Part shown: positions 36,440-44,268 of the stretch, in pieces
Layout of the letters: each line of letters starts with the position of its first letter
How positions within the stretch are numbered: the first letter of the stretch is position 1
Assembly (NCBI RefSeq): GCF_902705885.1
Contig: NZ_CACSIP010000045.1
Coordinates: 129,183 to 193,182 of the forward strand
DNA length: 64,000 nucleotides
Origin: Mycolicibacterium austroafricanum
GTDB lineage: Bacteria; Actinomycetota; Actinomycetes; Mycobacteriales; Mycobacteriaceae
Reading direction: 5' to 3'
Notes under the pieces: model-generated
Database searches by the model: none
What the model saw: only the letters and a program-made list of their open reading frames with translations
What the model was told of the DNA's origin: nothing
Made by a program: the position numbers and the translations under genes

Positions 36440-37282
36440 TCAACTCTTCACGGTGATGAAGGTGTTCACCAATTCGATCAGCCCGGCGGTCAGCGAGGCG
36501 TCGTCGGTCAGCGGCTCTGCGATGGCCGCACGGCACGCGACCCGAGGATCGAGGCCGGCCACGATGAGGCCACCCGCACACACCAGCGTGCGTGTCGATG
36601 CCACTTCGCGAAGACCGGGCGCATCCACCGATCGAATCGCTTGACCCAGAGCGATCAAGCTGTCCAGTAGTGCACCGTCCAGTCCGGTCTCGTAGCGGAC
36701 GATCTCCGATTCGATTTCCGGCGGGGGGAAGTCAAGACTGATCGCGACCATGCGCTGGCGGGTGGAGTCTTTGAGATCTTTGATCGCGTTCTGGTACCCG
36801 GGATTGTATGAGACGACGAGAGTGAACGAGTCCGGCGCCTTGAGCTGCTGCCCCAAGCGGTCGATCGGAAGCACGCGCCGGTAGTCGGTCAGCGGGTGTA
36901 TGACCACCGTGACGTCTTGGCGAGCTTCCACGATTTCGTCCAGATAGGCAATGCCCCCGGTCCGAACGGCGCGAGTCAACGGGCCGTCGACCCACACCGT
37001 GTCCGCTCCTCGTAAAAGGTGACGACCTACCAGATCAGCGGCAGTCAGATCTTCGTGGCATGCCACGGTGTAGGTATCGATGGCAAGTTCTCCGGCCATT
37101 GCTTCGACGAATCTGGTCTTGCCGCAACCAGTCGGACCTTTAATGAGGATGGGCCGATTCGCGGCGTGCGCGGCCAGGAAGATCTCGCGCTCGTTGCCCA
37201 CTGGAATGTAGTGGGGAATGCCTCCGTGCACTGGGGATTCCGTAATCGGCGCCTGGTGCAGGGGCGCGCTGGCATCGATCAA
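36440..37282 (-). CDS. CbbQ/NirQ/NorQ-type MoxR AAA ATPase
   Basis: This 280-residue protein has Walker A GPTGCGKT (49-56), Walker B IAYLDE (111-116), and the family end with STRTLVCAGGLI. It would form a hexamer that uses ATP to act on a client through the VWA partner. The start seems to be a TTG with weak signals. The known clients of this subfamily are Rubisco and nitric oxide reductase, neither of which is encoded here. Confidence 0.87.
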   Translation of the reverse strand: MIDASAPLHQAPITESPVHGGIPHYIPVGNEREIFLAAHAANRPILIKGPTGCGKTRFVEAMAGELAIDTYTVACHEDLTAADLVGRHLLRGADTVWVDGPLTRAVRTGGIAYLDEIVEARQDVTVVIHPLTDYRRVLPIDRLGQQLKAPDSFTLVVSYNPGYQNAIKDLKDSTRQRMVAISLDFPPPEIESEIVRYETGLDGALLDSLIALGQAIRSVDAPGLREVASTRTLVCAGGLIVAGLDPRVACRAAIAEPLTDDASLTAGLIELVNTFITVKS

Positions 37283-37319
37283 CTATCTACTCCCAACCGG
37301 TTGCTCATGCGCGGCGTGG

Positions 37320-38033
37320 TCATCGGATTCGCGAATCCGGGGCAGGGTCGAGTGGTTCTGCGCGCAAGCCGACCAGGCCCACCAAATCTGAGGAGACCTC
37401 CCGCCCAGGAGATCGGTGCGACCCGAATCCCGCGACGACGTGATCCACGACGAAACGGCGGACCGCCCGTGGGTCATCGACATCCATATTGGGCGAAGGT
37501 GTGGTGTACAGCGAGAACAGAATCCGCGCGAACCACTCTGCGGCCAAAGCGACGTCGAGATCTGGTCGGGTCTCACCGGCCTGATGAGCTCGTCGGATGT
37601 ACGGCTCGATCGTCTGGCACGTAGCGTGCAGAAGTCGACCATTCCTGTCTCCGAGAAAAGTAGAAACTTCGCGGTCGACAAAGACCTGCTGCCACCTCCA
37701 CAACAGACGGCGGTTGCGCGCGAGTACCTCCGCCGCACGGCCGAGTTTCTCGTCGAGGCGGTCCTCGAGATCCATGGCCTGCTGCATCGCGGCGTGGATT
37801 CTTTCGAGCGCGTCATCGGCCATCGCCTCGATGATCGCCGACTTGTTGGCGAAGTGGGTATACACGGTGCCGCGGGAGAGCCCGGCACGACGGGCGATAT
37901 CGATGATCTTGGCTTGCCGCGTTCCCACCGACTCGAATTCGAGCCACGCCGCCTCGATGATCGCAGTCCGAGTATCGGTCGAACGAATGCCATCAACGGC
38001 GATCGGCGGAACTGGGGGTCGGGAGGGGGACAT
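37320..38033 (-). CDS. TetR-family regulator in the AveC/MoxR operon
   Basis: The protein has 237 residues with HTH ARRAGLSRGTVYTHFANKSAI after AKIIDI. I chose the ATG at 38033, eight bases after the AveC-like gene stop and preceded by GAGG. It is the second gene of the leftward operon and probably controls both the operon and the divergent nitroreductase through TGAACAT repeats at 39129-39215. Confidence 0.85.
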   Translation of the reverse strand: MSPSRPPVPPIAVDGIRSTDTRTAIIEAAWLEFESVGTRQAKIIDIARRAGLSRGTVYTHFANKSAIIEAMADDALERIHAAMQQAMDLEDRLDEKLGRAAEVLARNRRLLWRWQQVFVDREVSTFLGDRNGRLLHATCQTIEPYIRRAHQAGETRPDLDVALAAEWFARILFSLYTTPSPNMDVDDPRAVRRFVVDHVVAGFGSHRSPGREVSSDLVGLVGLRAEPLDPAPDSRIR

Positions 38034-38041
38034 CTCGGACC

Positions 38042-39145
38042 TCAAGGCCGGCAGCCAGAGACCACGGGGGTGGTCTGTGTGGTCGATGGGTCGATGTAGG
38101 GGCCCGGCCAGAACCCGGCGAGGGTGTCGCGTTCACCGGCAGCGGCCCAGCGTCCATTGGGGTCATAGACGCGACTCTCGCAATAGCGCCACGGTTGAGA
38201 CAGTTCGCTGGCCCAGCCCGCTCGGTGAATGATCGTCAGCGGTATGAGGTACACGATGTAGCCGAGGCTCAGGATTGTGAAGATCAGTGCGAACAACCCG
38301 GCGGAGCCGGTGGGCCGTCCTGGCCGAAGCCGCATCGCCAGACGCTCCACTCCCGCTTTGCCGGTGTCGTCGCGCCACCACAGCAGGCTTGCACACACCA
38401 GCGGAACCGCTGTCAGTCCCGATTCCCAGAGCAGCGGGAACTGGTTTTCCGTACCGGCGAAGATCGATCCGAAGGGGGGTACCTGTGAGTACTGGTACAC
38501 ATGTGCGCGGATCTGTCCGATCTCCAAGAAAGCGTCGTAAACGACCGTGATGACGGCCGTCACCAACGCCAACGACGCGAGAGGGTGTTTGCGAATCACA
38601 GAGGTGGGTGAGCAGCGCGGCAGGATCATGCGTTGGAACACGGCGATGCTGATCATCGCCGGCACCAAGTACAACCCGACGTAACCGAAGGCACCGAATA
38701 GGGGCTCTATGTTGGTCGATAGGTTGGCCCACGGCCAGTTCACCGGCCAATGCATCAGTCGCGGGTCGTAGACCGCGTATGGCGCCCAGTTCGCCAGCGG
38801 GTCAAGCCAATACAGTGATGTGGCGCCCAGCACCATCAACAGTCCGATGGTTGCCCGTCCTTGGCGATAGGACTGAACGAGCCCGATCGTCATTGCCACG
38901 ATGAACACGACAACGGCTGACACCTCGCTGACGTAGATCCAGCCGTCAAACCCGAACAGCGGCTCGCCTAGGCGGGCTGGGCCTGTCGAGGACCTGCCGG
39001 AGCGGGACCCGAGGTCGGTGGTGACAAACATGAGTAGAACCGCGACGAAAGCGCCGGCAGCGACCCCGGCGGCAATGCGCCGCACCGCACGACGGTCACG
39101 CTCGCTCGCGCTCACCGATGACTCATGCTGAACATTTATAGGCAT
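38042..39145 (-). CDS. AveC-like (spirocyclase AveC family) membrane protein
   Basis: This 367-residue protein has about eight transmembrane helices. Segments typical of the AveC family are LYWLDPLANWAPY, VYQYSQVPPFGSIFAGTENQ followed by FPLLWESGL, and WWRDDTGKAGVERLA. AveC of Streptomyces avermitilis acts on the spiroketal of avermectin, and mycobacterial relatives have unknown substrates. It is the first gene of the operon; its ATG lies inside the operator-rich intergenic region. The family call is from memory of these motifs. Confidence 0.7.
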   Translation of the reverse strand: MPINVQHESSVSASERDRRAVRRIAAGVAAGAFVAVLLMFVTTDLGSRSGRSSTGPARLGEPLFGFDGWIYVSEVSAVVVFIVAMTIGLVQSYRQGRATIGLLMVLGATSLYWLDPLANWAPYAVYDPRLMHWPVNWPWANLSTNIEPLFGAFGYVGLYLVPAMISIAVFQRMILPRCSPTSVIRKHPLASLALVTAVITVVYDAFLEIGQIRAHVYQYSQVPPFGSIFAGTENQFPLLWESGLTAVPLVCASLLWWRDDTGKAGVERLAMRLRPGRPTGSAGLFALIFTILSLGYIVYLIPLTIIHRAGWASELSQPWRYCESRVYDPNGRWAAAGERDTLAGFWPGPYIDPSTTQTTPVVSGCRP

Positions 39146-39215
39146 ATGTTCATTACTTAACGACAAGAGCGCCTCTTTTGCAAGCAAATCCGGTATGTTG
39201 GCTGAACATATGAAC
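39129..39215. promoter_or_regulatory. TGAACAT repeats between the divergent operons
   Basis: TGAACAT (39129) faces ATGTTCA (ends 39152), and TATGTT (39194) faces AACATA (ends 39210) inside GCTGAACATATGAAC. The same half-site therefore occurs on both flanks, covering the starts of both the AveC-like and the nitroreductase genes. A TetR dimer bound here would shut both. Confidence 0.6.
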
Positions 39216-39731
39216 GATAATGTCTATCAGAAGTGGGCGCCAACGCCGGTGCCCCGAGCCCGCGAGCTGCAAGCGCGGGTCATGGCCCTGCCGCTGTTTC
39301 GACGAATGGCGCCGAAGGTCTTCCCCCGGTTGCACCGCTGGAGCTATCGACTGTCGAAGGGGCGTGTGACGTTCGCCGGGCGCACCGCGCCGGTGATCTT
39401 GGTGCTTGTGACTGGGGCACGCACCGGAACGAAGCGACCGGTTCCGCTGGCGGCGGTTCCCCAGGGTGCGGGTAAGTGGCTGGTGGTTGGAAGTAATTTC
39501 GGGCGTCCCGGTCATCCCGCATGGACGACGAATATTCTCGCCCATCCGCAAGTTGAAATCACTGCGGGTACAACGACTTATTCTGCGATGGCGCGGCTAC
39601 TCGAAGGTGATGAGCGTGCCAAGACCTGGCCAGAGCTCATCTGGTGGTTCCCGATATGGGCAAAGTACACCGATGTCACCGACCGCCCATTTCGGGTGTT
39701 TTGCCTCGAGCCGGTCGCCGGCACTAGCTGA
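39210..39731 (+). CDS. Ddn-family (F420-dependent) nitroreductase/quinone reductase
   Basis: The protein has 173 residues. The split beta-barrel carries the family marks VILVLVTGARTGTKRPVPLA, SNFGRPGHPAWTTNILAHPQ and the C-terminal YTDVTDRPFRVFCLEP. Relatives use reduced F420 to reduce quinones or nitroaromatic prodrugs. The N-terminus has an amphipathic stretch that may touch the membrane. It is divergent from the AveC/TetR/MoxR/VWA operon, 64 bp away. Confidence 0.88.
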   Translation: MNDNVYQKWAPTPVPRARELQARVMALPLFRRMAPKVFPRLHRWSYRLSKGRVTFAGRTAPVILVLVTGARTGTKRPVPLAAVPQGAGKWLVVGSNFGRPGHPAWTTNILAHPQVEITAGTTTYSAMARLLEGDERAKTWPELIWWFPIWAKYTDVTDRPFRVFCLEPVAGTS

Positions 39732-39875
39732 TCGGTCCGTTGGGACTTGAAACCGACGGGATCACTTCGGGCGGGTAGCTATAAGCCGGTCCGACTGCCG
39801 ACCATCAGCACGCTGCGTACTCGCCGCGAAGAGAGTCGCTCTTCTCGAAGCAAATCGCTCCTACCACGCGTTCTT

Positions 39876-39952
39876 TGGTGCCCCCAGTCGGACTCGAACC
39901 GACACTGTGCGGATTTTAAGTCCGCTGCCTCTGCCAATTGGGCTATGGGGGC
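39876..39952 (-). tRNA. tRNA with anticodon UAA (Leu by anticodon)
   Basis: The leftward sequence folds as a cloverleaf: acceptor GCCCCCA/TGGGGGC, anticodon stem GCGGA/TCCGC with loop CTTAAAA, T arm GTCGG-TTCGAGT-CCGAC, and an encoded CCA end. The anticodon TAA reads UUA/UUG leucine codons. The variable region is only five bases (ACAGT), whereas leucine tRNAs normally have a long arm, although the short GCC/GGC D stem is leucine-like. Two partial copies of its 3' half lie upstream, so it is an integration target. Confidence 0.85.
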
Positions 39953-39969
39953 GTTCGCAGCTCAGAGGG

Positions 39970-40840
39970 TACTTCAGGCCGATTTGGCCCCATCTCGACG
40001 CCCTGAATACCGCAGTGCTGTCGATGGCCTTACCCAACGGGTCAGCCACACCCGCTCAAATCGTCGTTGAGCAGGTGACCGTAACGGTCGAGCGTCATCG
40101 CGGCGATGGCGTGCCCAAGGAGTCTCTGCACGACCTTGACGTTGGCGCCCGCACTGATCGCCAGCGACGCCGTGGTGTCTCGCAGGCCATGAGCTACCAG
40201 CCCGTCGATACCGACGTCTTCGCACTCATTATCGAATGCCCAGCGGTACTCACCGAGTGGCAGGAACCCGCCCTTCCGACTGGGAAACACCACCGCGTTC
40301 AGGTCGGCGGGCAACTCAGCCTTGAGCTTCTTCCAGACAGGTTCAGGCACTGGCACGTGGCGATCCCGCTTCGTCTTGGTCGTCGACTCCACGATGCCCT
40401 TACCGGTGACCGCGGTCGCGGACGAGCGCACCGTCAGCACCCGATCCCCCACATGCCGGCGTCTTTGTGCGACTGCCTCCCCGACCGAAAGCCGCAATAG
40501 CCCCGCACCAACGTCAGCGTCTCGAAACGATCTGCGGCCTTGGCGAGCGTCAGAAGCTCGGCATGGCTCAGGTAGCGCCGCTCACGCTCGGCTTGTTCGG
40601 GAAGATCTTCATCCCGCTTGATCTCGAGTGCCATATTCTTCGCGACCCTGCCGGTCCGTTGGGCGCACTTGAGGACAGCACCTGCCAGCTGGTGCGCCTG
40701 GGTGATCCGGCTTGCCGATAGGCCGGTTGCGCGTTGCCACCGTCGACAGACAGCGCCCCCAGCCACGTTGAATAGGACTCGTAGTCAATCCGTTTGAGCG
40801 GAAGACTTTCCCACTTCGGCAGCACCATGGTGTCAGGCAA
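39970..40840 (-). pseudogene. Tyrosine recombinase (integrase) remnant 2
   Basis: Leftward frames give in order: LPKWESLPLKRIDYESYSTW, TGLSASRITQAHQLAGAVLK, RRYLSHAELLTLAKAADRFE, then a shift to KRDRHVPVPEPVWKKL, GLVAHGLRDTTASLAISAG, VVQRLLGHAIAAMTLDRYGH and a last shift to LGKAIDSTAVFR. The catalytic His, Arg and Tyr (DRYGH) of the C-terminal domain are still readable. The N-terminal DNA-binding part is missing and there are at least three frameshifts. Its 3' end is next to the tRNA 5' end. Confidence 0.85.
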
Positions 40841-41009
40841 CGAGCCTTAGCCTGCAACGGTTTTCGGATTCGCCGTGCTGTTTGGTGGTGAACCACTGCT
40901 CGGCGACCGAGCCGAACGTACCGCAGAAATCCGCTCAGCTGATCCGCTTTGTCCGACCCAAAAAGTCGGCACCGACCCAATGACTAAGGGCAGGCCAGTG
41001 CCCGCCAAT

Positions 41010-41573
41010 TCACTGGGGCGGAAGCTGTACGTCCGGCGGAAGTGGCCCATTGGGGTCTGCGTAGCGGCGCGGTTCCATAACAGGCGGGGGGGTGTGGTCG
41101 ATCCACGTCGGGTCAGGTGGCGGGGAGGTGTAGCGGTCGCCCTCCGGAAGCTCCGAGAGATGGGCCGGGAGTTCTGTAGTCGGGTATCCGCGCCACCAGA
41201 TCAGGTCATCGCTTTCACCAGGCTCTCGAGATTCTGCGCCTGGCCAACCTTCTTCCAGATCGAGCAGGTAGTAGTACAGAGCCGGATCATCCGCGTCGTT
41301 CCACGGCCCGGGACCTATGAGCGACTGACGGGTGTCGCGGGCCAAGCCCCACGTGCGATCCGAGGGGGGTGCGGTGTAGACCAGGCGGATCGACGAGCCA
41401 TCGGTCCAGGCGTGGGACACGAGAAACGTGCACCGTCCGGGCCGTGGGTAGGCGGCAGCATTGGCGTTACGTACCTCTATGCGATGCAGCAGCTCGCGGA
41501 GAACCTTGGCTGCGAAGTCACACTCCGCGTCGGTCGGAGTCTGGTCATGTGAGGGTTCAGTTGATGGGTGCAT
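41010..41573 (-). CDS. Candidate immunity protein of the type VII toxin
   Basis: The protein has 187 residues and is soluble and acidic, with many Trp/Tyr and Pro. Its ATG lies 17 bases inside the end of the toxin-like gene, a coupling typical of toxin-immunity pairs. It has no signal peptide. I do not recognise the sequence; immunity is inferred from position only. Confidence 0.6.
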   Translation of the reverse strand: MHPSTEPSHDQTPTDAECDFAAKVLRELLHRIEVRNANAAAYPRPGRCTFLVSHAWTDGSSIRLVYTAPPSDRTWGLARDTRQSLIGPGPWNDADDPALYYYLLDLEEGWPGAESREPGESDDLIWWRGYPTTELPAHLSELPEGDRYTSPPPDPTWIDHTPPPVMEPRRYADPNGPLPPDVQLPPQ

Positions 41574-42588
41574 AGTTGTTCACCCATGGCGGTGTCAGCG
41601 TCCAATTCTTCTGCACTTCAACGACTCCGCTGCCTCCAGGGAGGGGATACATCGTGATCACTCCTTTCTGCGCGCCACCGGGCACGTCATAGCTGGGGTT
41701 GGTGTTCACCACAATCCTCATCGTCAGGCTCTCGCCAGTGTCGGCGCAATTGGGCAGACCGAGAAATCCGGACGTGCAATGTGACTTGTTGATCGGCACC
41801 TCGTACACCAGGGTTCCACCCTGGTTCTCTATCGGTCGAGAATGCGAGACCAGATCGTTGAACACGTTCGGGTTGATCAAACCGTGTTTCCAGTAGATCT
41901 TGTCCCACCCGAAGCCCTGCTTAGTTACGGCATCGTAGTAGCCGCGGCGCAGGACGACGTGGTTGCCGTCTAGGTCGGTGGCCTCGGCAATGACGTCGTT
42001 GATCGGATAGGCGGGATCGGGCGGTGGCGCAAGAGGCGCGTCCAGTGCTTGCACGGTCTTGTCTTCGGGTCTCTCGGCGATCCCGTGCTCAGCAAGTTTG
42101 GCCGTGGCAGTGGTGATCTTGGCGGCGATCTCGTTATCAGCGGTCCTCAGCGCCGCGACACTTGCGGCGATAGCTGCTGCGTGATGCCGCACCAATGCGA
42201 TTCGAAGTCCGCCGTATTGGCTGGCATCGGTGACTGAAAGGTCTTCACCCACGGTGAATCCCGCTTCGTGGGCGTCATCGATGGCGTCCATGGCCTGACG
42301 TTTGAGGTGATCAAGCTGGTCGGCACCGCGTCTCGCAACTGCGGCGGCGTCCCGCAACGACCCAGATAGACCTCGCACCGTCACCAGATCACTGAAGCTG
42401 CGGCTCTGGGCTGCGTCGGCGGCGTCTCCTTCCCATGCGGTACCACCCGGCGCGAACGTGCCGCGGTGCACGTTGGCGAAAGTCTCTTCCCAGCTCTCTG
42501 CCGTGCTCGTCCAGTCAGTGGCCGCCCGGTACAGGTGCGTGGTGTCCCAGCCCAGGATTTGTGACAGGCTCGGGACTCCGGCGGGCAT
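41557..42588 (-). CDS. Type VII secretion toxin-like protein (WXG N-terminus)
   Basis: The protein has 343 residues. The N-terminal helical domain (about 1-190) carries LGWDTTHLYRAATDWTSTAE, the turn motif WEG at 52-54 and long helices, as in mycobacterial WXG100-like toxin carriers. After a Pro-rich hinge (APPPDPAYP near 205) comes a separate C-terminal domain with GFGWDKIYWKHG and KSHCTSGFLGLPNCADTG, two Cys that may pair outside the cell. The latter resembles no toxin fold I can name. The gene lies between an EspC-like gene and a candidate immunity gene. Confidence 0.75.
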   Translation of the reverse strand: MPAGVPSLSQILGWDTTHLYRAATDWTSTAESWEETFANVHRGTFAPGGTAWEGDAADAAQSRSFSDLVTVRGLSGSLRDAAAVARRGADQLDHLKRQAMDAIDDAHEAGFTVGEDLSVTDASQYGGLRIALVRHHAAAIAASVAALRTADNEIAAKITTATAKLAEHGIAERPEDKTVQALDAPLAPPPDPAYPINDVIAEATDLDGNHVVLRRGYYDAVTKQGFGWDKIYWKHGLINPNVFNDLVSHSRPIENQGGTLVYEVPINKSHCTSGFLGLPNCADTGESLTMRIVVNTNPSYDVPGGAQKGVITMYPLPGGSGVVEVQKNWTLTPPWVNNYAPIN

Positions 42589-42886
42589 CTACGCCCGCGA
42601 CGGCTCGATACGCAGCGCTGACAGGCGCTGTTCGGAGGCTTCGTTCGGTGCTCGCATACTGCGTCGCCGCGACGGCCAGCTTGTCGCCCGTGGCCTGTAC
42701 TCGACTGGCTAGCACCGCCGCCGTGGACGCTATTGCCGTGTACGCTCCGCCGACTGCCCTCGTTGTTGCCTGGTATGACGGCCCCGCCACCGCGGTCGAA
42801 ACGTGACCAGCTAAGCGTGCCGCGTCTGCCGAACACTGCCCAGCCAGTGCGCGTAAGCCTTCACTACAAACTTCGAGTGCCCCCAC
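42515..42886 (-). CDS. EspC-like ESX-secretion partner protein
   Basis: The protein has 123 residues, all-helical and Ala-rich (LRALAGQCSADAARLAGHVS, then YTAIASTAAVLASRV and AATQYASTERS). This is the style of EspC-type small substrates that pair with larger WXG proteins. The GTG start is at 42886. The frame runs 74 bases into the toxin-like gene. EspC-like proteins usually end earlier, so a small frameshift near the end is possible. Confidence 0.65.
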   Translation of the reverse strand: MGALEVCSEGLRALAGQCSADAARLAGHVSTAVAGPSYQATTRAVGGAYTAIASTAAVLASRVQATGDKLAVAATQYASTERSLRTAPVSAAYRAVAGVDARRSPEPVTNPGLGHHAPVPGGH

Positions 42887-43004
42887 GGGCCAAGTCTAGG
42901 ACGATTCTCCAGCCACTGATCACACCAATTGGCCGGAACCGCCGCTGTTCTTCTCCACAGTTCCAACCCGAAACCGTGGCTTGCGAGTTCCGCCGGCGTC
43001 GAAC

Positions 43005-43316
43005 TCAGCTCGTCGGCGGACCCACCGGTTCCTCGGGATGCTCTTCTTGCCAACGCCTTTCGACTTCCCGCACGCGCCGGTGCGCATATGCCAGCCAGCC
43101 AAGTCCCGATGCACCGACGATGACGGCGATCACGACGCCGATGATTCCGACCGTAGCGCGGCCGGTCCCCAGGGCGAACAGCCCGCCGGAAAGTGCCACC
43201 AGGGCGACCCCGACAGCGATCAGGCCGGGGGCGTTGGCGCCGTTTTTCATCGACTCCCCGGCGTGCTGACGGGTAGTGCGGACATGATCGACTGGATCTT
43301 GCGACAGATCGGGCAT
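43005..43316 (-). CDS. usfY: UsfY-family membrane protein
   Basis: The protein has 103 residues. The N-terminal motif DPVDHVRTTRQHAGESMKN is typical of UsfY, followed by two transmembrane helices (about 30-50 and 55-75) and a charged tail RRVREVERRWQEEHPEEP. UsfY belongs to the SigF-linked stress set in mycobacteria, with unknown molecular role. It lies 17 bp after the flavodoxin gene and is probably expressed from the SigF-like promoter ahead of that gene. Confidence 0.8.
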   Translation of the reverse strand: MPDLSQDPVDHVRTTRQHAGESMKNGANAPGLIAVGVALVALSGGLFALGTGRATVGIIGVVIAVIVGASGLGWLAYAHRRVREVERRWQEEHPEEPVGPPTS

Positions 43317-43333
43317 GGGTCTACTCCCTGACG

Positions 43334-43954
43334 TCATTCGTAGGGTGGATATTCGGACTTCTTGAGCACTCGGGCGAGGTGCGCGGCGTTGCGCGCCACC
43401 GCCGCCGTCGTGGATGCCACCGCCTGGGGCACCTCGTCCAGATCTTTGTAATCCGTGGACTGCATGGCGGCGCCGTTCCAGTACGTGCCTCCCTGCGCCG
43501 GGATGGTGTAGCCGATGTCGTTGAGCGCCTGGAACACGTCGGCGATCGTTTTGTGGGCACCGTCCTCGTTGCCCACCACGCTGACGACTGCCACTTTCCC
43601 GGCCATCTGCGGACGCCCCTGCTCGTCGTTCTCGGAGAGTTCGGCGTCCAACCGCTCGAGCACCCGCTGGGTGATCGAGGAGGGATGTCCGAGCCACACC
43701 GGAGTGCTGATGAGCAGGATGTCGGCATCAAGCACCTTCTCGCGAAGCTGCGGCCATTGATCACCGTCGCCCATGTCGGTTTCGACTCCAGGCGCGATCT
43801 GGAAATCAGCACAGCGCACTGCGTCACACTCAACGTCTTGCGTCCGTAGCGTCTCGAACAGGTGCTCTGCGATCAACGCGCTGCTCGACTCCGCAGGGCT
43901 CGGTTTGAGGCTGCACACCAGGGCTAGCGCACGAAGCGTCGTCGAATCCGGCAT
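43334..43954 (-). CDS. Flavodoxin-like NAD(P)H-dependent FMN reductase-family protein
   Basis: The protein has 206 residues with a flavodoxin fold: LALVCSLKPSPAESSSALI is the FMN phosphate loop, ILLISTPVWLGHPSSITQRV the next FMN loop and VVGNEDGAHKT the third. The ATG at 43954 lies only ten bases after a SigF-like -10, so the message may be almost leaderless. It is followed by the UsfY gene. It probably acts as a quinone or flavin reductase in stress. Confidence 0.83.
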   Translation of the reverse strand: MPDSTTLRALALVCSLKPSPAESSSALIAEHLFETLRTQDVECDAVRCADFQIAPGVETDMGDGDQWPQLREKVLDADILLISTPVWLGHPSSITQRVLERLDAELSENDEQGRPQMAGKVAVVSVVGNEDGAHKTIADVFQALNDIGYTIPAQGGTYWNGAAMQSTDYKDLDEVPQAVASTTAAVARNAAHLARVLKKSEYPPYE

Positions 43955-43963
43955 ATCGGTGTG

Positions 43964-43990
43964 GTACCCGGCCGCACGAACCGCCCAAAC
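43964..43990 (-). promoter_or_regulatory. SigF-like promoter for the flavodoxin-usfY unit
   Basis: Leftward GTTT (43990-43987), 17 bases, GGGTAC (43969-43964). This is a full match to the SigF consensus, with the longest usual spacing. Confidence 0.65.
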
Positions 43991-44033
43991 GGGTCCGTGC
44001 CCGGCGTCACGCACAGGTCATTTCACCGACGGT

Positions 44034-44059
44034 GTTTCATGTGCGGCGCGGCAGGGCAT
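44034..44059 (+). promoter_or_regulatory. SigF-like promoter for the small acidic protein gene
   Basis: GTTT at 44034, 16 bases, GGGCAT at 44054, 35 bases before the ATG at 44094. It is back to back with the promoter at 43964-43990. Confidence 0.6.
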
Positions 44060-44093
44060 CTGTCCGGGACCGACAGATATGGAGAACCCAGCG

Positions 44094-44264
44094 ATGAGCC
44101 AACCCAATTCGGACAAGAGCGAATCGGACGTCGAGTCCGACGACAAGGTCGCCAGCTCACGCGCCAACGACGGAGAAGACGGCGCCTACGTGGGGCAGAC
44201 GTTCTCCGACGACGACTTCGACGCCGAACAGACCGGCGCGGAGGCCCGCAGCCAAGACGGGTGA
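44094..44264 (+). CDS. Small acidic protein of 56 residues
   Basis: The ATG at 44094 follows GGAGA nine bases upstream. The product is very acidic and polar (SDKSESDVESDDKVASSR, GQTFSDDDFDAEQTG) and is probably disordered. No family is recognised with certainty. Its own SigF-like promoter and stress-gene neighbours suggest it is a stress protein. It converges with the next gene. Confidence 0.65.
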   Translation: MSQPNSDKSESDVESDDKVASSRANDGEDGAYVGQTFSDDDFDAEQTGAEARSQDG

Positions 44265-44268
44265 CGGC

